A DNA stretch of 64,000 nt from contig NZ_LGUC01000001.1 in assembly GCF_001307315.1 (NCBI RefSeq), forward strand, positions 2,480,001 to 2,544,000, in the 5' to 3' direction. The notes below the pieces were generated by a model, which was not told the origin of the DNA, did no database searches, and was given only the letters and a program-made list of their open reading frames with translations. The stretch's first letter is position 1. Every line of letters starts with the position of its first letter. Made by a program: the position numbers and the translations under genes. Shown here piece by piece: positions 52,215 to 61,742 of this stretch. The DNA comes from Halolamina pelagica. Its GTDB lineage: Archaea; Halobacteriota; Halobacteria; Halobacteriales; Haloferacaceae.

Positions 52215-53653
52215 ATGGCTCAAACCGTCCTCGTCGGGGGCACCGTCGTGCCCGTCGACGCCGACCGGCGCGTGCTCGATCCCGGCGCCGTCGCCGTCGA
52301 TGGCGACACCATCGTCGCCGTCGGCCCGCGCGAACAGGTGCTCGCCGACCACCCCGACGCCGAGCGCATCGATCTGGCCGACCACGTCCTGCTCCCGGGG
52401 CTGGTCGACAGCCACGGCCACGCCGGCCACAGCCTCACGAAGAACCTCGTCGACGGCGCCGGCGACGACTGGCTCGACCTCGTGAAGGAGATCTACTTCG
52501 AGGGGTCGGACGCCGAGTTCTGGCGGGCCGAGAGCCGGCTCGCCGCGCTCGAACGGCTCCGTGCCGGCGTGACGACCTCGCTGTCGTACGTCGGCTCGAT
52601 GCCCCGCGTCGACGACCCGAAGTTCGCAACTGCGGCGGCGACGGGCTACCGCGAGTTCGGCCTGCGCCACGTCGTCGCCGTCGGGCCGCCGGACGGCCTC
52701 CCGGTCCACGCGACGGATCCGGACACCGGAACGGAGACGACGATCGACCTCGATCGCGCGATGGCGACGACCGAGGCCGTCGTCGACGAGCTCGACGGCG
52801 CCGAGAACGGCCGGCTCTCGGTCACGGTCGCCCCGTCCTCGCTCGTGCCCGAGACGGACGAGAACGGGGCGGCGACCGCGGCGAGCGTCGAGCAGCTCCG
52901 CGCGGTGCGCGACCTCGCGACGGCGAAGGACCTGCCGATCCACGCCCACGCCTACGAGGGAGAAGTGGCCGCAGCCGCCGACGCCGAGCCGGAGATCCTG
53001 ACCGATCGCCTCTCGCTCGCCCACTGCGCGGGGATCAGCAGCGAGGAGGTGACGCTCATGGCCGAGAACGGCGTCGCCGCCTCACACGGCCCGCTCACGC
53101 ACGCCTACGCGTGGGACCGCTTCCCCGTCGTCGAGGCGATGGAGCAGGGGTCACCGTCGCCGTCTCCACGGACGGCAGCGCGCCCGATCGGTCGTTCGAC
53201 CTGCTCTCACAGGGCCGCATCGCGGCACAGCTCCAGCGCGCGCACCACGGCGACACGAGCCTGCTCCCGGCCGGGCGCGTGCTGGAGTCGATGACCGTCG
53301 ACGCCGCCGCGGCGCTCGGGCTGGCCGACGAGGTGGGCTCGCTCGCGCCCGGCACGCGCGCGGACGTGATCGCGATCGACCGGCGCGCCGCGAAGCTCGG
53401 CCCGCACCTCGACGCGGAGCAGGCGGTGCCGCGAGTCGTCCACTACGCCGACGGGGGCGACGTGTCGTTCGTGATGGCCGACGGCGCGGTCCGACTGCGC
53501 GACGGCGAGGTGGTCGCCCCCGAGGCGCCGCCGATCGAGACCGTGCTCGACGACGCCGCGGCGGCCGCGGAAACCGCCCTCGACCGCGTCGACGCCGCGG
53601 ACGCGCTGGCGCCACATCCGGATCTCTGGGGCGCGGTCCGGTACGGCGAGTAG
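52215..53653 (+). CDS. Amidohydrolase (TRZ/ATZ, cytosine deaminase-like), frameshifted
   Basis: A metal-dependent deaminase-type protein of 479 aa after one base is restored. It starts MAQTVLVGGTVVPVDADRRV. The metal motif is LLPGLVDSHGHAGHSLTKNL (HxH); further ligands are in PIHAHAYEGEVAAAADAEPE, LAHCAGISSEEV and, after the break, VTVAVSTDGSAPDRSFDLLS. The break is in the G run 53147-53150. This is the SAH/MTA deaminase-atrazine hydrolase group; the natural substrate cannot be stated. Confidence 0.85.
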
Positions 53654-53709
53654 CCACCCCCGGCCACGGAACCGCAACGGCTACCCGTACTTCGCTCACA
53701 CTGACGGGC

Positions 53710-54609
53710 ATGCAACTGGGCGTCATCGGACTCGGCCGGATGGGACAGATCGTCGTCGACCGGTGCCTCGACGCGGGCCACGACGTGGTCGCGTTCGACC
53801 TGAGCGCGGAGGCGACCGCCGAGGCCGCGGAGGCGGGCGCGACCCCGGCGGACAGCGTCGACGACCTCTGTGACCGACTCGGGACGGAGAAGCGCATCTG
53901 GCTGATGGTGCCGGCGGGCGACCCCGTCGACGCCACGCTCGACGACCTCGAACCCCACCTCGGCGCGGACGACGTGGTCGTCGACGGCGGCAACTCCCAC
54001 TTCGAAGCGTCGGTCCGCCGCGCGGAGTCGACCGACGCCGCCTACCTCGACTGTGGCACCTCCGGCGGCCCCGCCGGCGCCCACCTCGGCTTCTCGCTGA
54101 TGATCGGCGGCCCCGAGTGGGCCTACGAGGCGATGGTCCCCGTCTTCGACGCCGTCGCCACCGGCAACGCGGGCCACGACCGGATGGGCGCGGCCGGGTC
54201 GGGCCACTACGTGAAGATGGTCCACAACGGCGTCGAGTACGCGCTGATGCAGGCGTACGGCGAGGGGTTCGAACTGCTCGCGAACGGCCGGTACGACCTG
54301 GACCTGGAGTCGGTCGCCAACACGTGGAACAACGGCGCCGTCATCCGCTCGTGGCTGCTCGAACTCTGTGAGGAGGCGTTCCGCGAGGAAGGGAACGACC
54401 TCGGCGACGTGGCCGACCACGTGGCCGGCGGCTCGACGGGGACGTGGACGGTACAGGAGGCGCTGGAGCAGGAAGTGCCGGTGCCGCTGATCTACCAGGC
54501 GCTCGCCGAGCGGTTCGGCTCACGAGCGCCCGAAGACGGGCGGTTCGCCCGGCGACTCGCGAACCGCCTGCGCTACGGGTTCGGCCGCCACGAGATCGAG
54601 CGGCAGTAG
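53710..54609 (+). CDS. gnd: 6-phosphogluconate dehydrogenase (decarboxylating), short form
   Basis: Oxidises 6-phosphogluconate to ribulose 5-phosphate in the oxidative pentose phosphate route. The 299-aa protein starts MQLGVIGLGRMGQIVVDRCL with the Rossmann GLGRMG. Substrate motifs are DGGNSHFEASVRRAES, YLDCGTSGGPAGAHLGFSLM and the catalytic HYVKMVHNGVEYALMQAYGE with Lys. The length is that of the GndA-like short family rather than the 470-aa form. ARRLANRLRYGFGRHEIE closes the protein. Confidence 0.93.
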   Translation: MQLGVIGLGRMGQIVVDRCLDAGHDVVAFDLSAEATAEAAEAGATPADSVDDLCDRLGTEKRIWLMVPAGDPVDATLDDLEPHLGADDVVVDGGNSHFEASVRRAESTDAAYLDCGTSGGPAGAHLGFSLMIGGPEWAYEAMVPVFDAVATGNAGHDRMGAAGSGHYVKMVHNGVEYALMQAYGEGFELLANGRYDLDLESVANTWNNGAVIRSWLLELCEEAFREEGNDLGDVADHVAGGSTGTWTVQEALEQEVPVPLIYQALAERFGSRAPEDGRFARRLANRLRYGFGRHEIERQ

Positions 54610-54619
54610 CTCGCCGGCG

Positions 54620-55534
54620 CTATCCGCCGTCCGGCGTCGCCGTCTCGTTGCCGCTTGTGGTCATCGTCTCGTTACCCATCGGTGTCTCAGTCTCGTTGTC
54701 GTTCGCTGGCGTCGCCGTCTCGTTACCGTCCGCCGGGGTCGCTGTTTCGTTGCCCTCTGCCGGCGTCGCCGTCTCGTTACCGTCCGCCGGCGGCTCCGTC
54801 TCCGGTTCGCCGTCGTCGGTTTCGGTCTCTTCCTCGACGACGAACTGGCTCACGGCGTCCATCACCTCGGACTGCGAGCTGGCGGCGTCGAACGCGTCCG
54901 GGAACGGCGAGGAACCCGTCATCGAGTTCAGCACGGCCGCGTGTCGCGCCTCGACGCTGTGGATCGACAGGGCCACGCTCAGCAGGTCCGGGCTCTCGAC
55001 GAACGGGGCGGCGCCGGCGTAGGCGGCGACGCCGGTGTTCTCGATCACCGCCGCCAGCGAGAGGAACTCGCCGACCGTCTCGAACTCGAAGTTGTACTCC
55101 GCGGGCGCCGCGGGCTCGCCGCCGAGCAGTTCGACGGCCTGCCCGAGGGCGGAGACGTGCTGTGTCTCGTGTTCGGCCATCGTCCCGACGTAGCCGTACA
55201 CCGCCTCTCGGGTGCCTTCGTCGTACGCCGACAGGGCGTCGGCCTCGAGGAAGGCCTCCTCGTCGAACGCCTCCAGCCCGGCCGCGTACAGCGATCGCTC
55301 GAGGTGTTCGAGCGAGAGCGCGTAGTTCAGCACGTCCACGTCGGTGCCGTCCACGTCGTCGAACGCCGCTTCCGGGGCCTCGGTCGGGGCGTGTTCGTCC
55401 GCGAGCGCCACGCCGGCGCCGCCGCCGAGCGCCAGCAACGCGCCGCCAGCCAGCGCGGATCGCGTGAGGAAGCCGCGTCTGGACGCACTCGATTCGCCTG
55501 TCGCCGTCGTCTGTGGGTCGTTGGTGTCGGTCAT
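54620..55534 (-). CDS. Tat-exported ferritin-like domain protein with NET-repeat tail
   Basis: A 304-aa secreted protein starting MTDTNDPQTTATGESSASRR, with the Tat motif SRRGFLTRSALAGGALLALG. The mature domain is ferritin-like (LNYALSLEHLERSLYAAGLE, MAEHETQHVSALGQAVELLG, ENTGVAAYAGAAPF, SIHSVEARHAAVLNSMTG), with Glu/His positions of a di-metal four-helix bundle. The C-terminus has six or more GNETATPA-like repeats, each an N-glycosylation sequon (NET). The upstream in-frame ATG at 55564 is less likely. Confidence 0.87.
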   Translation of the reverse strand: MTDTNDPQTTATGESSASRRGFLTRSALAGGALLALGGGAGVALADEHAPTEAPEAAFDDVDGTDVDVLNYALSLEHLERSLYAAGLEAFDEEAFLEADALSAYDEGTREAVYGYVGTMAEHETQHVSALGQAVELLGGEPAAPAEYNFEFETVGEFLSLAAVIENTGVAAYAGAAPFVESPDLLSVALSIHSVEARHAAVLNSMTGSSPFPDAFDAASSQSEVMDAVSQFVVEEETETDDGEPETEPPADGNETATPAEGNETATPADGNETATPANDNETETPMGNETMTTSGNETATPDGG

Positions 55535-55709
55535 GGTGTCGCCGATACTCGGCGGGCTATGCATGCGAGGCCGCGGAATTAGTTATGTAGGAGCAACGAA
55601 ATGTAGGATCGGGCCGGTTCGAGTAGGGGTGCCCCCACGGCGCGCGTACGATCGCCTTACGCGAGGCGGCCGACGGGCGACTACGGGGGAGTAGGCCGGT
55701 CGTTCGAGC

Positions 55710-56603
55710 CTACAGCTCCGCCTCCCGGAACCAGACGATCCCCACCGCCAGCGGGAGCACCAGCCAGAGCAGCATCGCCGCCAGCACGACGGCGTCGCCG
55801 AACGCCGGCGAGAGCTCCGGGCCGAGTGCCTGTGCGGCCTGCTGGTTCGGGATCATGCCGAACAGCATGCTGAACATACGGATGCGGGCCTCCAGGTCGC
55901 TCATGAACAGGCTGTCCACGAGCGTCTTGTACGCCTGAATCGGGTTGAGGATCTTGAGCGCCAGCCGGAGCCGGAACTGGTCGGGCGTCGACAGCCCGAA
56001 CAGGTCCGTCGCCGCGCGGTTGACGCCGGTGACGAAGAAGTTCCAGAGGAACCAGAACACCGCGAACAGCCCGCCGGCGCCGACCAGCGCCTGCTGGTTC
56101 GTGTTCGCGGCCGCCGAGACGCCGACGCCGATGCCGACGAACACGACGCCGAGCAGCGCCGTCAGCAGCGCGAACTGGACGTAGACGAAGATGTCCAGCC
56201 CCGACGCCGCCGGCAGCAGCGCCAGCAGCGCGACGACGAAGCCGATCAGCACCGGAAGCGTGACGACGGCACTGCGTCCGAGGAACTTCCCGAGCACCAC
56301 GTCGTCCCGGGAGTGGGGCAGCGAGAGCAGTAGCTTGATCGTCCCCGACTCCCGCTCGCGGGTGATCGCCGCGTAGGTCACCACCAGCGCCGTCAGCGGG
56401 ATGATGATCGCCGTCCCCTGCTTCAGGTAGAAGAGGAACCCACGGAGCAGGGCGGCCGCCTCCTGCTGGTTGCCGCCGCCGACGTAGAGCCGCCCGACGG
56501 CGGCGCCGGCGAACACGAGGATCGACAGCGCCGAGAGCACCCAGAGCCAGCGGGAGCGCACCGCATCGCGGAAGTCCTTCCGGGCGACGGCCTCCCAGCT
56601 CAT
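55710..56603 (-). CDS. ABC transporter permease (ABC-2/NosY type)
   Basis: A 297-aa membrane protein with about six helices, starting MSWEAVARKDFRDAVRSRWL. AITRERESGTIKLLLSLPHS and RDDVVLGKFLGRSAVVTLPV are the conserved coupling regions of ABC-2 permeases, and DQFRLRLALKILNPIQAYKT follows. Its ATG overlaps the stop of the ATPase gene (ATGA). It should form a transporter with that ATPase; the substrate is unknown. The stretch 55535-55709 downstream holds no gene. Confidence 0.88.
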   Translation of the reverse strand: MSWEAVARKDFRDAVRSRWLWVLSALSILVFAGAAVGRLYVGGGNQQEAAALLRGFLFYLKQGTAIIIPLTALVVTYAAITRERESGTIKLLLSLPHSRDDVVLGKFLGRSAVVTLPVLIGFVVALLALLPAASGLDIFVYVQFALLTALLGVVFVGIGVGVSAAANTNQQALVGAGGLFAVFWFLWNFFVTGVNRAATDLFGLSTPDQFRLRLALKILNPIQAYKTLVDSLFMSDLEARIRMFSMLFGMIPNQQAAQALGPELSPAFGDAVVLAAMLLWLVLPLAVGIVWFREAEL

Positions 56604-57547
56604 GCGTCCACCTCCGTAGCGTCGTCGGGCGCCTCGTCCGGCGCCGAACCCTCGGTGTACGCGAGGAACAGGTCCTCCAGCGAGGACTCCCGGGTGGAGA
56701 AGTCCTCGACGGCGACGCCCGCGTCCTCGAGCGCGCCGATGACGGCCGTCTTGGCCTCGGAGTCACACTGGACCGTGACCGTGGCGCCATCGGTCGAGGC
56801 GGCGTCGACGCCGTCGAGTTCGCGCACCGCACCGAGGTCGTCGTCCGTGACGCCCTCGGCCGTGATCTCGAGTGTCGCCCCGGTGCCGACCGTCTCGCGG
56901 AGCCCCTCGATCGAGTCACGCGCGACCAGCTCCCCGTCGCGGAGGATCCCCACGCTGTCACAGACCGCCTCGACCTGCCCCAGCACGTGGCTGGAGAAGA
57001 AGACGGTCGCGCCGCGGTCGGCCTCCTCGCGCACGATGTCGCGCATCTCCTTTGCCCCCGCGGGGTCCAGCCCCGAGGAGGGTTCGTCGAGGATCAACAG
57101 GTCCGGGTCGCCGACGAGCGCCATCCCGAGCGCGAGCCGCTGGGCCATCCCCTTCGAGTAGCCGCCGGCCTTCCGGTCGCCGTCGCCGGCGAGGCCGACG
57201 CGGTCGAGGACGGCGTCGGGATCGGCGTCGGCGTCCTTCGACTCGATGGCGAACTCGAGATGCTCGCGGCCGGTCAGGCGGTCGTACGTCGAGAACCCCT
57301 CCGGGAGCACGCCGGTCCGTTCACGGACGGCGACACTGTCGGCCTGTGGGTCCATCCCGAGCACTTCGACCCGCCCCGCGCTGGGGCGGACGAAGTCGAG
57401 CAGGACGTTGATCGTCGTCGACTTCCCGGCGCCGTTGGGGCCGAGGAAGCCGAACACCTCGCCCTCCGGTACCGTCAGGTCGAGCTCCTCGACGGCGGTC
57501 ACGTCGCCGAACCGTTTGGTAACCCCGTCGAGTTCGATGGCGGCCAT
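56600..57547 (-). CDS. ABC transporter ATP-binding protein
   Basis: A 315-aa ATPase subunit. Walker A is FGFLGPNGAGKSTTINVLLD near residue 40, the signature GGYSKGMAQRLALGMALVGD, Walker B DPDLLILDEPSSGLDPAG and the H-loop FFSSHVLGQVE. A C-terminal regulatory domain of about 90 residues (GATLEITAEGVTDDDLGAVR) follows, as in CcmA/NatA-type exporters. It is the first gene of the two-gene operon with the permease. Start at ATG 57547; the longer frame upstream is noise. Confidence 0.92.
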   Translation of the reverse strand: MAAIELDGVTKRFGDVTAVEELDLTVPEGEVFGFLGPNGAGKSTTINVLLDFVRPSAGRVEVLGMDPQADSVAVRERTGVLPEGFSTYDRLTGREHLEFAIESKDADADPDAVLDRVGLAGDGDRKAGGYSKGMAQRLALGMALVGDPDLLILDEPSSGLDPAGAKEMRDIVREEADRGATVFFSSHVLGQVEAVCDSVGILRDGELVARDSIEGLRETVGTGATLEITAEGVTDDDLGAVRELDGVDAASTDGATVTVQCDSEAKTAVIGALEDAGVAVEDFSTRESSLEDLFLAYTEGSAPDEAPDDATEVDA

Positions 57548-57626
57548 AGGCCGGCTTGCCGCGGTTTCGGATAAAGGGTTTCGGCCGCGGGATCGACACC
57601 CCGGCACCGGATCGGCCAGTGACGAG

Positions 57627-57884
57627 TCAGAGTTCGTCGTCGGGGTCGTGGCTCTCGGCGACGCGTTCGGCCTCGGCGGCGTAGCGTGCGACGGTCTCGC
57701 GGTCGTCGACGGCGGTCAGCCGGTCGTCGGCCACGTCGAGGGCGGCTGTCGGCCCGTCCCGGCGGGCGAGGCTGTCCAGCGCCGCTTGGCGAGTGAACGC
57801 GCGCTCGCCGTCCGGGGTGGCGTAGGTCATCGTCACGAGGTTGCGGCTGTCGACGTCGCGGTCGACGAGCCAGACGCGGGTCAT
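57627..57884 (-). CDS. Hypothetical protein, 85 aa
   Basis: A short acidic soluble protein from the ATG at 57884 ([20 protein letters not shown]), ending ESHDPDDEL. The sequence [20 protein letters not shown] suggests a small alpha/beta domain. I recognise no family. An upstream ATG at 57929 would add 15 residues of low plausibility. It is divergent from uvrC. Confidence 0.62.
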   Translation of the reverse strand: MTRVWLVDRDVDSRNLVTMTYATPDGERAFTRQAALDSLARRDGPTAALDVADDRLTAVDDRETVARYAAEAERVAESHDPDDEL

Positions 57885-57986
57885 GGGGGTCGTTACGCTG
57901 CGGTCGGTTTGTAGCCGGCGGTCGTTCACGGCGTCGCGGCGCCGCGGGCGTCACGCTCAAACGCGGCGACGTGCTACCTCGGGTAG

Positions 57987-59779
57987 ATGGACGCGAGCGA
58001 GGTACGCGAGCGTGCCGGCGACCTCCCTCGGGAGCCGGGCGTCTACCAGTTCCTCGACCGCAGCGGCGACGCCGACACCGTGCTGTACGTCGGGAAGGCC
58101 GTCGACATTCGCGATCGCGTGCGCTCCTACGCGGATCCGCGCACCGACCGCATCCGGAAGATGGTCGCCCGGGCGGACGCCATCGACACCGCCGTCACGG
58201 ACACCGAGACCCAGGCGCTCCTGCTGGAGGCGAACCTGATCAAGCGCCACCAGCCCCGGTACAACGTCCGGCTGAAGGACGACAAGTCCTACCCGCTGGT
58301 CCAACTCACCGACCACGAGTTCCCCCGGATCGAGATCACCCGCGACCCCGACGATGCCGCGACCGTGTTCGGCCCCTACACCCGGAAAGGCGAGGTCGAG
58401 ACGGTCGTGAAAGCGATCCGGGAGACGTACGGCCTGCGCGGCTGTTCGGACCACAAGTTCCGGAACCGGGACCGGCCCTGTCTCGACCACGAGATGGGGC
58501 TGTGCTCGGCGCCCTGCGTCGACGGCATCGACGCCGCGGGCTACGCCGAGGACGTGGCGAGCGCGATTCGATTCTTCGAGGGGAGACGGGCGTGCTCGCC
58601 GACCCGCTCAACCGGGAGATGGAGAGCGCCGCCCAGGAGGAGGCGTTCGAGCGCGCGGCCAACGCCCGCGACCGGCTCGAAGCGGTCGAGGCGTTCCACG
58701 GCGAGGGCGGCGAGGCCGTCTCCGCGCCCGGCAGCCGGCGCGAGGTCGACGTGCTCGCGGCGGTCGTCGAGGGCGGCGACGCCACCGTCGCGCGGCTCCA
58801 CGCCGACGCCGGCCAGTTGGTCGATCGCTCCCGCCACCGTCTCGACGCGCCCGACGGCGAGGACCGCGTGGCGAGCCTGCTCTCGGCGTTTCTGACCCAG
58901 TACTACGCCGAGCGTGACCTCCCCGACGCGATCCTGCTCTCCGAGCGCCCGGACGACGCCGACGTGCTCGACTGGCTGGCGAACGCGGGCGTCGAGGTGT
59001 CCGTGCCCGGCGCGGGCCGGGAGGGGAAGCTCGTCGAACTGGCGCTGAAGAACGCCCGCAGCGGTGTCGGCGCCGCCGACGACCCCGTGGGGGCGCTCGG
59101 CCAGGCGCTCGACATCCCCCGGCCCGAGCGGATCGAGGGCTTCGACGTGAGTCACGCACAGGGGAAAGCCGTCGTCGGCAGCGACGTGTGTTTCGTCGGC
59201 GGCAGCGCCGAGAAGGCCGACTACCGCCGGAAGAAGCTGACCGACCGCAACGACGACTACGCCAACATGCGCGATCTGGTACGCTGGCGGGCCGAACGCG
59301 CCGTCGAGGGGCGGGACGACCGGCCCGATCCGGACCTCCTGCTGATCGACGGCGGCGAGGGGCAGTTGGCCGCCGCGCAGGACGCGCTGGCCGAGACCGG
59401 CTGGGAGGTACCCTGCATCGCGCTGGCGAAAGCCGAAGAGCTCGTGGTCACGCCCGACGGCGTCGCCGAGCGAAGCTCGGCTGCCAGTCAGGCGTCGCCT
59501 GACAACGTCGAGCGGTTCGACGACGACGCGGCCCACCTCCACCTGCTCCAGCGCGTCCGCGACGAGGCCCACCGCTTCGCGGTCCAGTACCACCAGAGCG
59601 TCCGCGACGAGGTGTCGACGGCGCTCGACGAGGTCGAGGGGGTCGGCCCGGAGACCCGGAAGCGGCTGCTCCGCCGGTTCGGCTCGGTCGACGCGGTGCG
59701 TGAGGCCGGCGAGGCGGCGCTCCAGGACGTGGACGGCGTCGGGCCGACGACGGCGGAGCGAATCGCCCGGCGGCTGTGA
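57987..59779 (+). CDS. uvrC: Excinuclease ABC subunit C, frameshifted
   Basis: Dual-incision nuclease of bacterial-type nucleotide excision repair, present in haloarchaea by transfer; 597 aa. The GIY-YIG domain is [20 protein letters not shown] near the N-terminus, followed by the Cys cluster [20 protein letters not shown]. After the break (G run 58580-58583) come the UVR motif [20 protein letters not shown], the RNase H-like nuclease ([37 protein letters not shown]) and C-terminal (HhH)2 from [21 protein letters not shown] pair of hairpins inserts 13 residues at 59465-59503. Confidence 0.92.
59465..59503. repeat. Two tandem perfect hairpins inside uvrC
   Basis: GCCGAGC-gaa-GCTCGGC (59465-59481) is followed after five bases by GTCAGGCG-t-CGCCTGAC (59487-59503). 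They encode [14 protein letters not shown] without breaking the frame, in a loop between conserved blocks of the nuclease domain. Codon use here is unlike the flanks (AGC, TCG, GCT, AGT). Confidence 0.7.
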
Positions 59780-59895
59780 TCCGGTGACACAAATCACCGT
59801 TTTAGGTTCCCGTAACTACTTGTCAGAAGGGAGTGAATGGCCGCCTGTTCGCCGCCCTCCGCCCTCCATGGCGAGTCATCGGCGTACGCACACCC

Positions 59896-61200
59896 ATGAA
59901 ACGAATCATCCTTGTCGCGTTCCTCGTCGCGCTGGCCGCCGTGCCGGTCGCGACGGCAGTCGCACCGACCGACGGTGGGACGCAGGCAGCGGCCCCCGCT
60001 CCGAACGAAGCAGTATCGACCACCACGGCGACCGGGTCCGACAGCGACTCGGCCGCCGATAGTGAGGACACGCAGCAGAACTACACGCGGCTCTACGTCG
60101 ACGCCCGGGAGAGCTACCTCGACCTCAAACCCGGCGAGAGTGATACGTTCACCGTCGTCGTCGAGAACGGCGAGGACGAGGCCGTCGACGTGAACCCCCA
60201 CCTGTTCACGTCGCCGACCGACCGCAACCCGATCGAGTCCTCGTGGGTCGAGATCGACGGGCCCGACAGCATCGACGCCGGCGAGGAAGTCGAGTACGAG
60301 GTGCGCGTCGCGGTGCCCGAGGACGCCGAGATCGCCCGCTACTCCGGCATGATCGCGTTCACCGACGAGACCGTCGCGTCGGCGCCGAACCGTCCGGCGC
60401 GGCCGGTCCACGCCGCCCACACGAGCGTCGAGGTCTGGAAGGAGCCGACCGTGAAGATCCTCTCCGAGACGTACATCAACACGCAGGTCGAGGCCGGCGA
60501 CTCGGTCACCAAGCAGATCGTGATCGAGAACACCGGCGACGAGTCGGTGCCGCTGAGCCCCGAGCGCGCCGAACAGCGGGGCCACTGTTACGGCACCCAC
60601 TGCCCGCAGCAGGTCGACCAGTCCTGGATCGACATCGACGCGCCGAGCCAGATCGAGCCGGGTGAGACCGCGACGGTGACGGTCACCATCGCGCCCGACG
60701 CCGACGCCGACCGCGGGCGCTACGACACCTCGGTCAACCTCGGCCTCGACGACCCCAACCGACGCGACGACAACGGCTACTGGCAGGAGATCAGCCTGAA
60801 CTTCGTCGTCTGGGAGCAGCCCGAGGAGCCCTACGAGGTCGACTTCACGACCGACGAGCGGACGGACAACGTCACGCTGACGCTCAACCCTCGGAACTAC
60901 CGCGCGGCCGAGAACGCCGACGACCCGAGCTTCGACGTGACCTTCGTCTCGCCCGACGGTGAGCGCATCGACGCCGAGCGCGTCGAGGTCACCGAGCGCG
61001 GCTCCGTCAACCTCGGCGCCCAGCGCCAGCAGGGCGCGACCGAGGACGGCGCCTACGCGACCCAGCACGCACAGACGAAGTTCGTCTACGAGCTCGACGC
61101 GCCCGACGAGGGCGAGTGGACCGCGGAGATCATGCCCGACAACACGATCGGGTTCCAGTACGAGCTCACGAAAACCGAGTCCGACGACGCTGACGAGTAG
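59896..61200 (+). CDS. Secreted protein with Ig-like/NEW3-type repeats
   Basis: A 434-aa protein starting MKRIILVAFLVALAAVPVAT, a Sec signal. A Thr/Ser/Ala/Asp linker follows, then at least two immunoglobulin-like beta domains: LKPGESDTFTVVVENGEDEA to HTSVEVWKEPTVKILS, and VEAGDSVTKQIVIENTGDES to WQEISLNFVVWEQP, resembling COG1470-type domains. There is no C-terminal anchor, so it may be released or bound to another surface protein. A GTG at 59833 with a TATA-like TTTTAGG near 59803 is an alternative start. Function unknown. Confidence 0.75.
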   Translation: MKRIILVAFLVALAAVPVATAVAPTDGGTQAAAPAPNEAVSTTTATGSDSDSAADSEDTQQNYTRLYVDARESYLDLKPGESDTFTVVVENGEDEAVDVNPHLFTSPTDRNPIESSWVEIDGPDSIDAGEEVEYEVRVAVPEDAEIARYSGMIAFTDETVASAPNRPARPVHAAHTSVEVWKEPTVKILSETYINTQVEAGDSVTKQIVIENTGDESVPLSPERAEQRGHCYGTHCPQQVDQSWIDIDAPSQIEPGETATVTVTIAPDADADRGRYDTSVNLGLDDPNRRDDNGYWQEISLNFVVWEQPEEPYEVDFTTDERTDNVTLTLNPRNYRAAENADDPSFDVTFVSPDGERIDAERVEVTERGSVNLGAQRQQGATEDGAYATQHAQTKFVYELDAPDEGEWTAEIMPDNTIGFQYELTKTESDDADE

Positions 61201-61258
61201 CGTCGCCCCGGCTCACTGAGTTTCACTTTTTCGCCGCGATACGCCGAGAAGCCGTGGC

Positions 61259-61705
61259 TCAGTCGTCCCGACTGACGACGAGCCGATAGTCGGCCACGGC
61301 GCGGGCGTCGGCGCCGCTGCCGGGGTAGGTGAGTTCGACCTCCCAGCGTCCGCCGGCGGCGAGCCGGCTAGTGCGGGCCTCGCTCTCGTCGAGTAGGCGC
61401 TGGTCATCGTCGAAAAAGCGCGCGACGGCACGCACATCGGTCGTCGGCTCGTCGCTACCGTTCTCGATCACGGCGTCGACGGCGACGAGTTCGTCCTCGC
61501 TCCCTTCGTTCGAGCGAGTCAGCTCATGTTCGACGACGGCGAGTACGGCGCCCTCGGGGGTCTGGACCGTCGACGGCGTCGGTGTGGGCGTCGGTGTCGA
61601 GCTCTCGGTCGGCGAGTCAGTTGAGTCGCCGACGCCGGAACAGCCGGCGAGTCCGGCGGCGGTGGTCAGGAGGGCGGTGCGCGCGAGGAGGGCACGGCGG
61701 CGCAT
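61259..61705 (-). CDS. FxLYD-like lipoprotein
   Basis: A 148-aa lipoprotein starting MRRRALLARTALLTTAAGLA with the lipobox LAGC, then a Thr/Pro/Ser linker. The domain (LAVVEHELTRSNEGSEDELV, VDAVIENGSDEPTTDVRAVA, ARFFDDDQRLLDESEART) has the pattern of FxLYD/transthyretin-like extracellular beta domains. Its role is unknown. Confidence 0.78.
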   Translation of the reverse strand: MRRRALLARTALLTTAAGLAGCSGVGDSTDSPTESSTPTPTPTPSTVQTPEGAVLAVVEHELTRSNEGSEDELVAVDAVIENGSDEPTTDVRAVARFFDDDQRLLDESEARTSRLAAGGRWEVELTYPGSGADARAVADYRLVVSRDD

Positions 61706-61742
61706 ACCGGTCGCTCGGGGCGCGAACGCATAGCTCCTGTGA

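Noticed and set aside
57987-59779. Programmed ribosomal frameshifting in uvrC and the other broken genes
   Set aside because: Breaks occur in many unrelated genes at plain G/C runs without slippery heptamers or conserved downstream structures.
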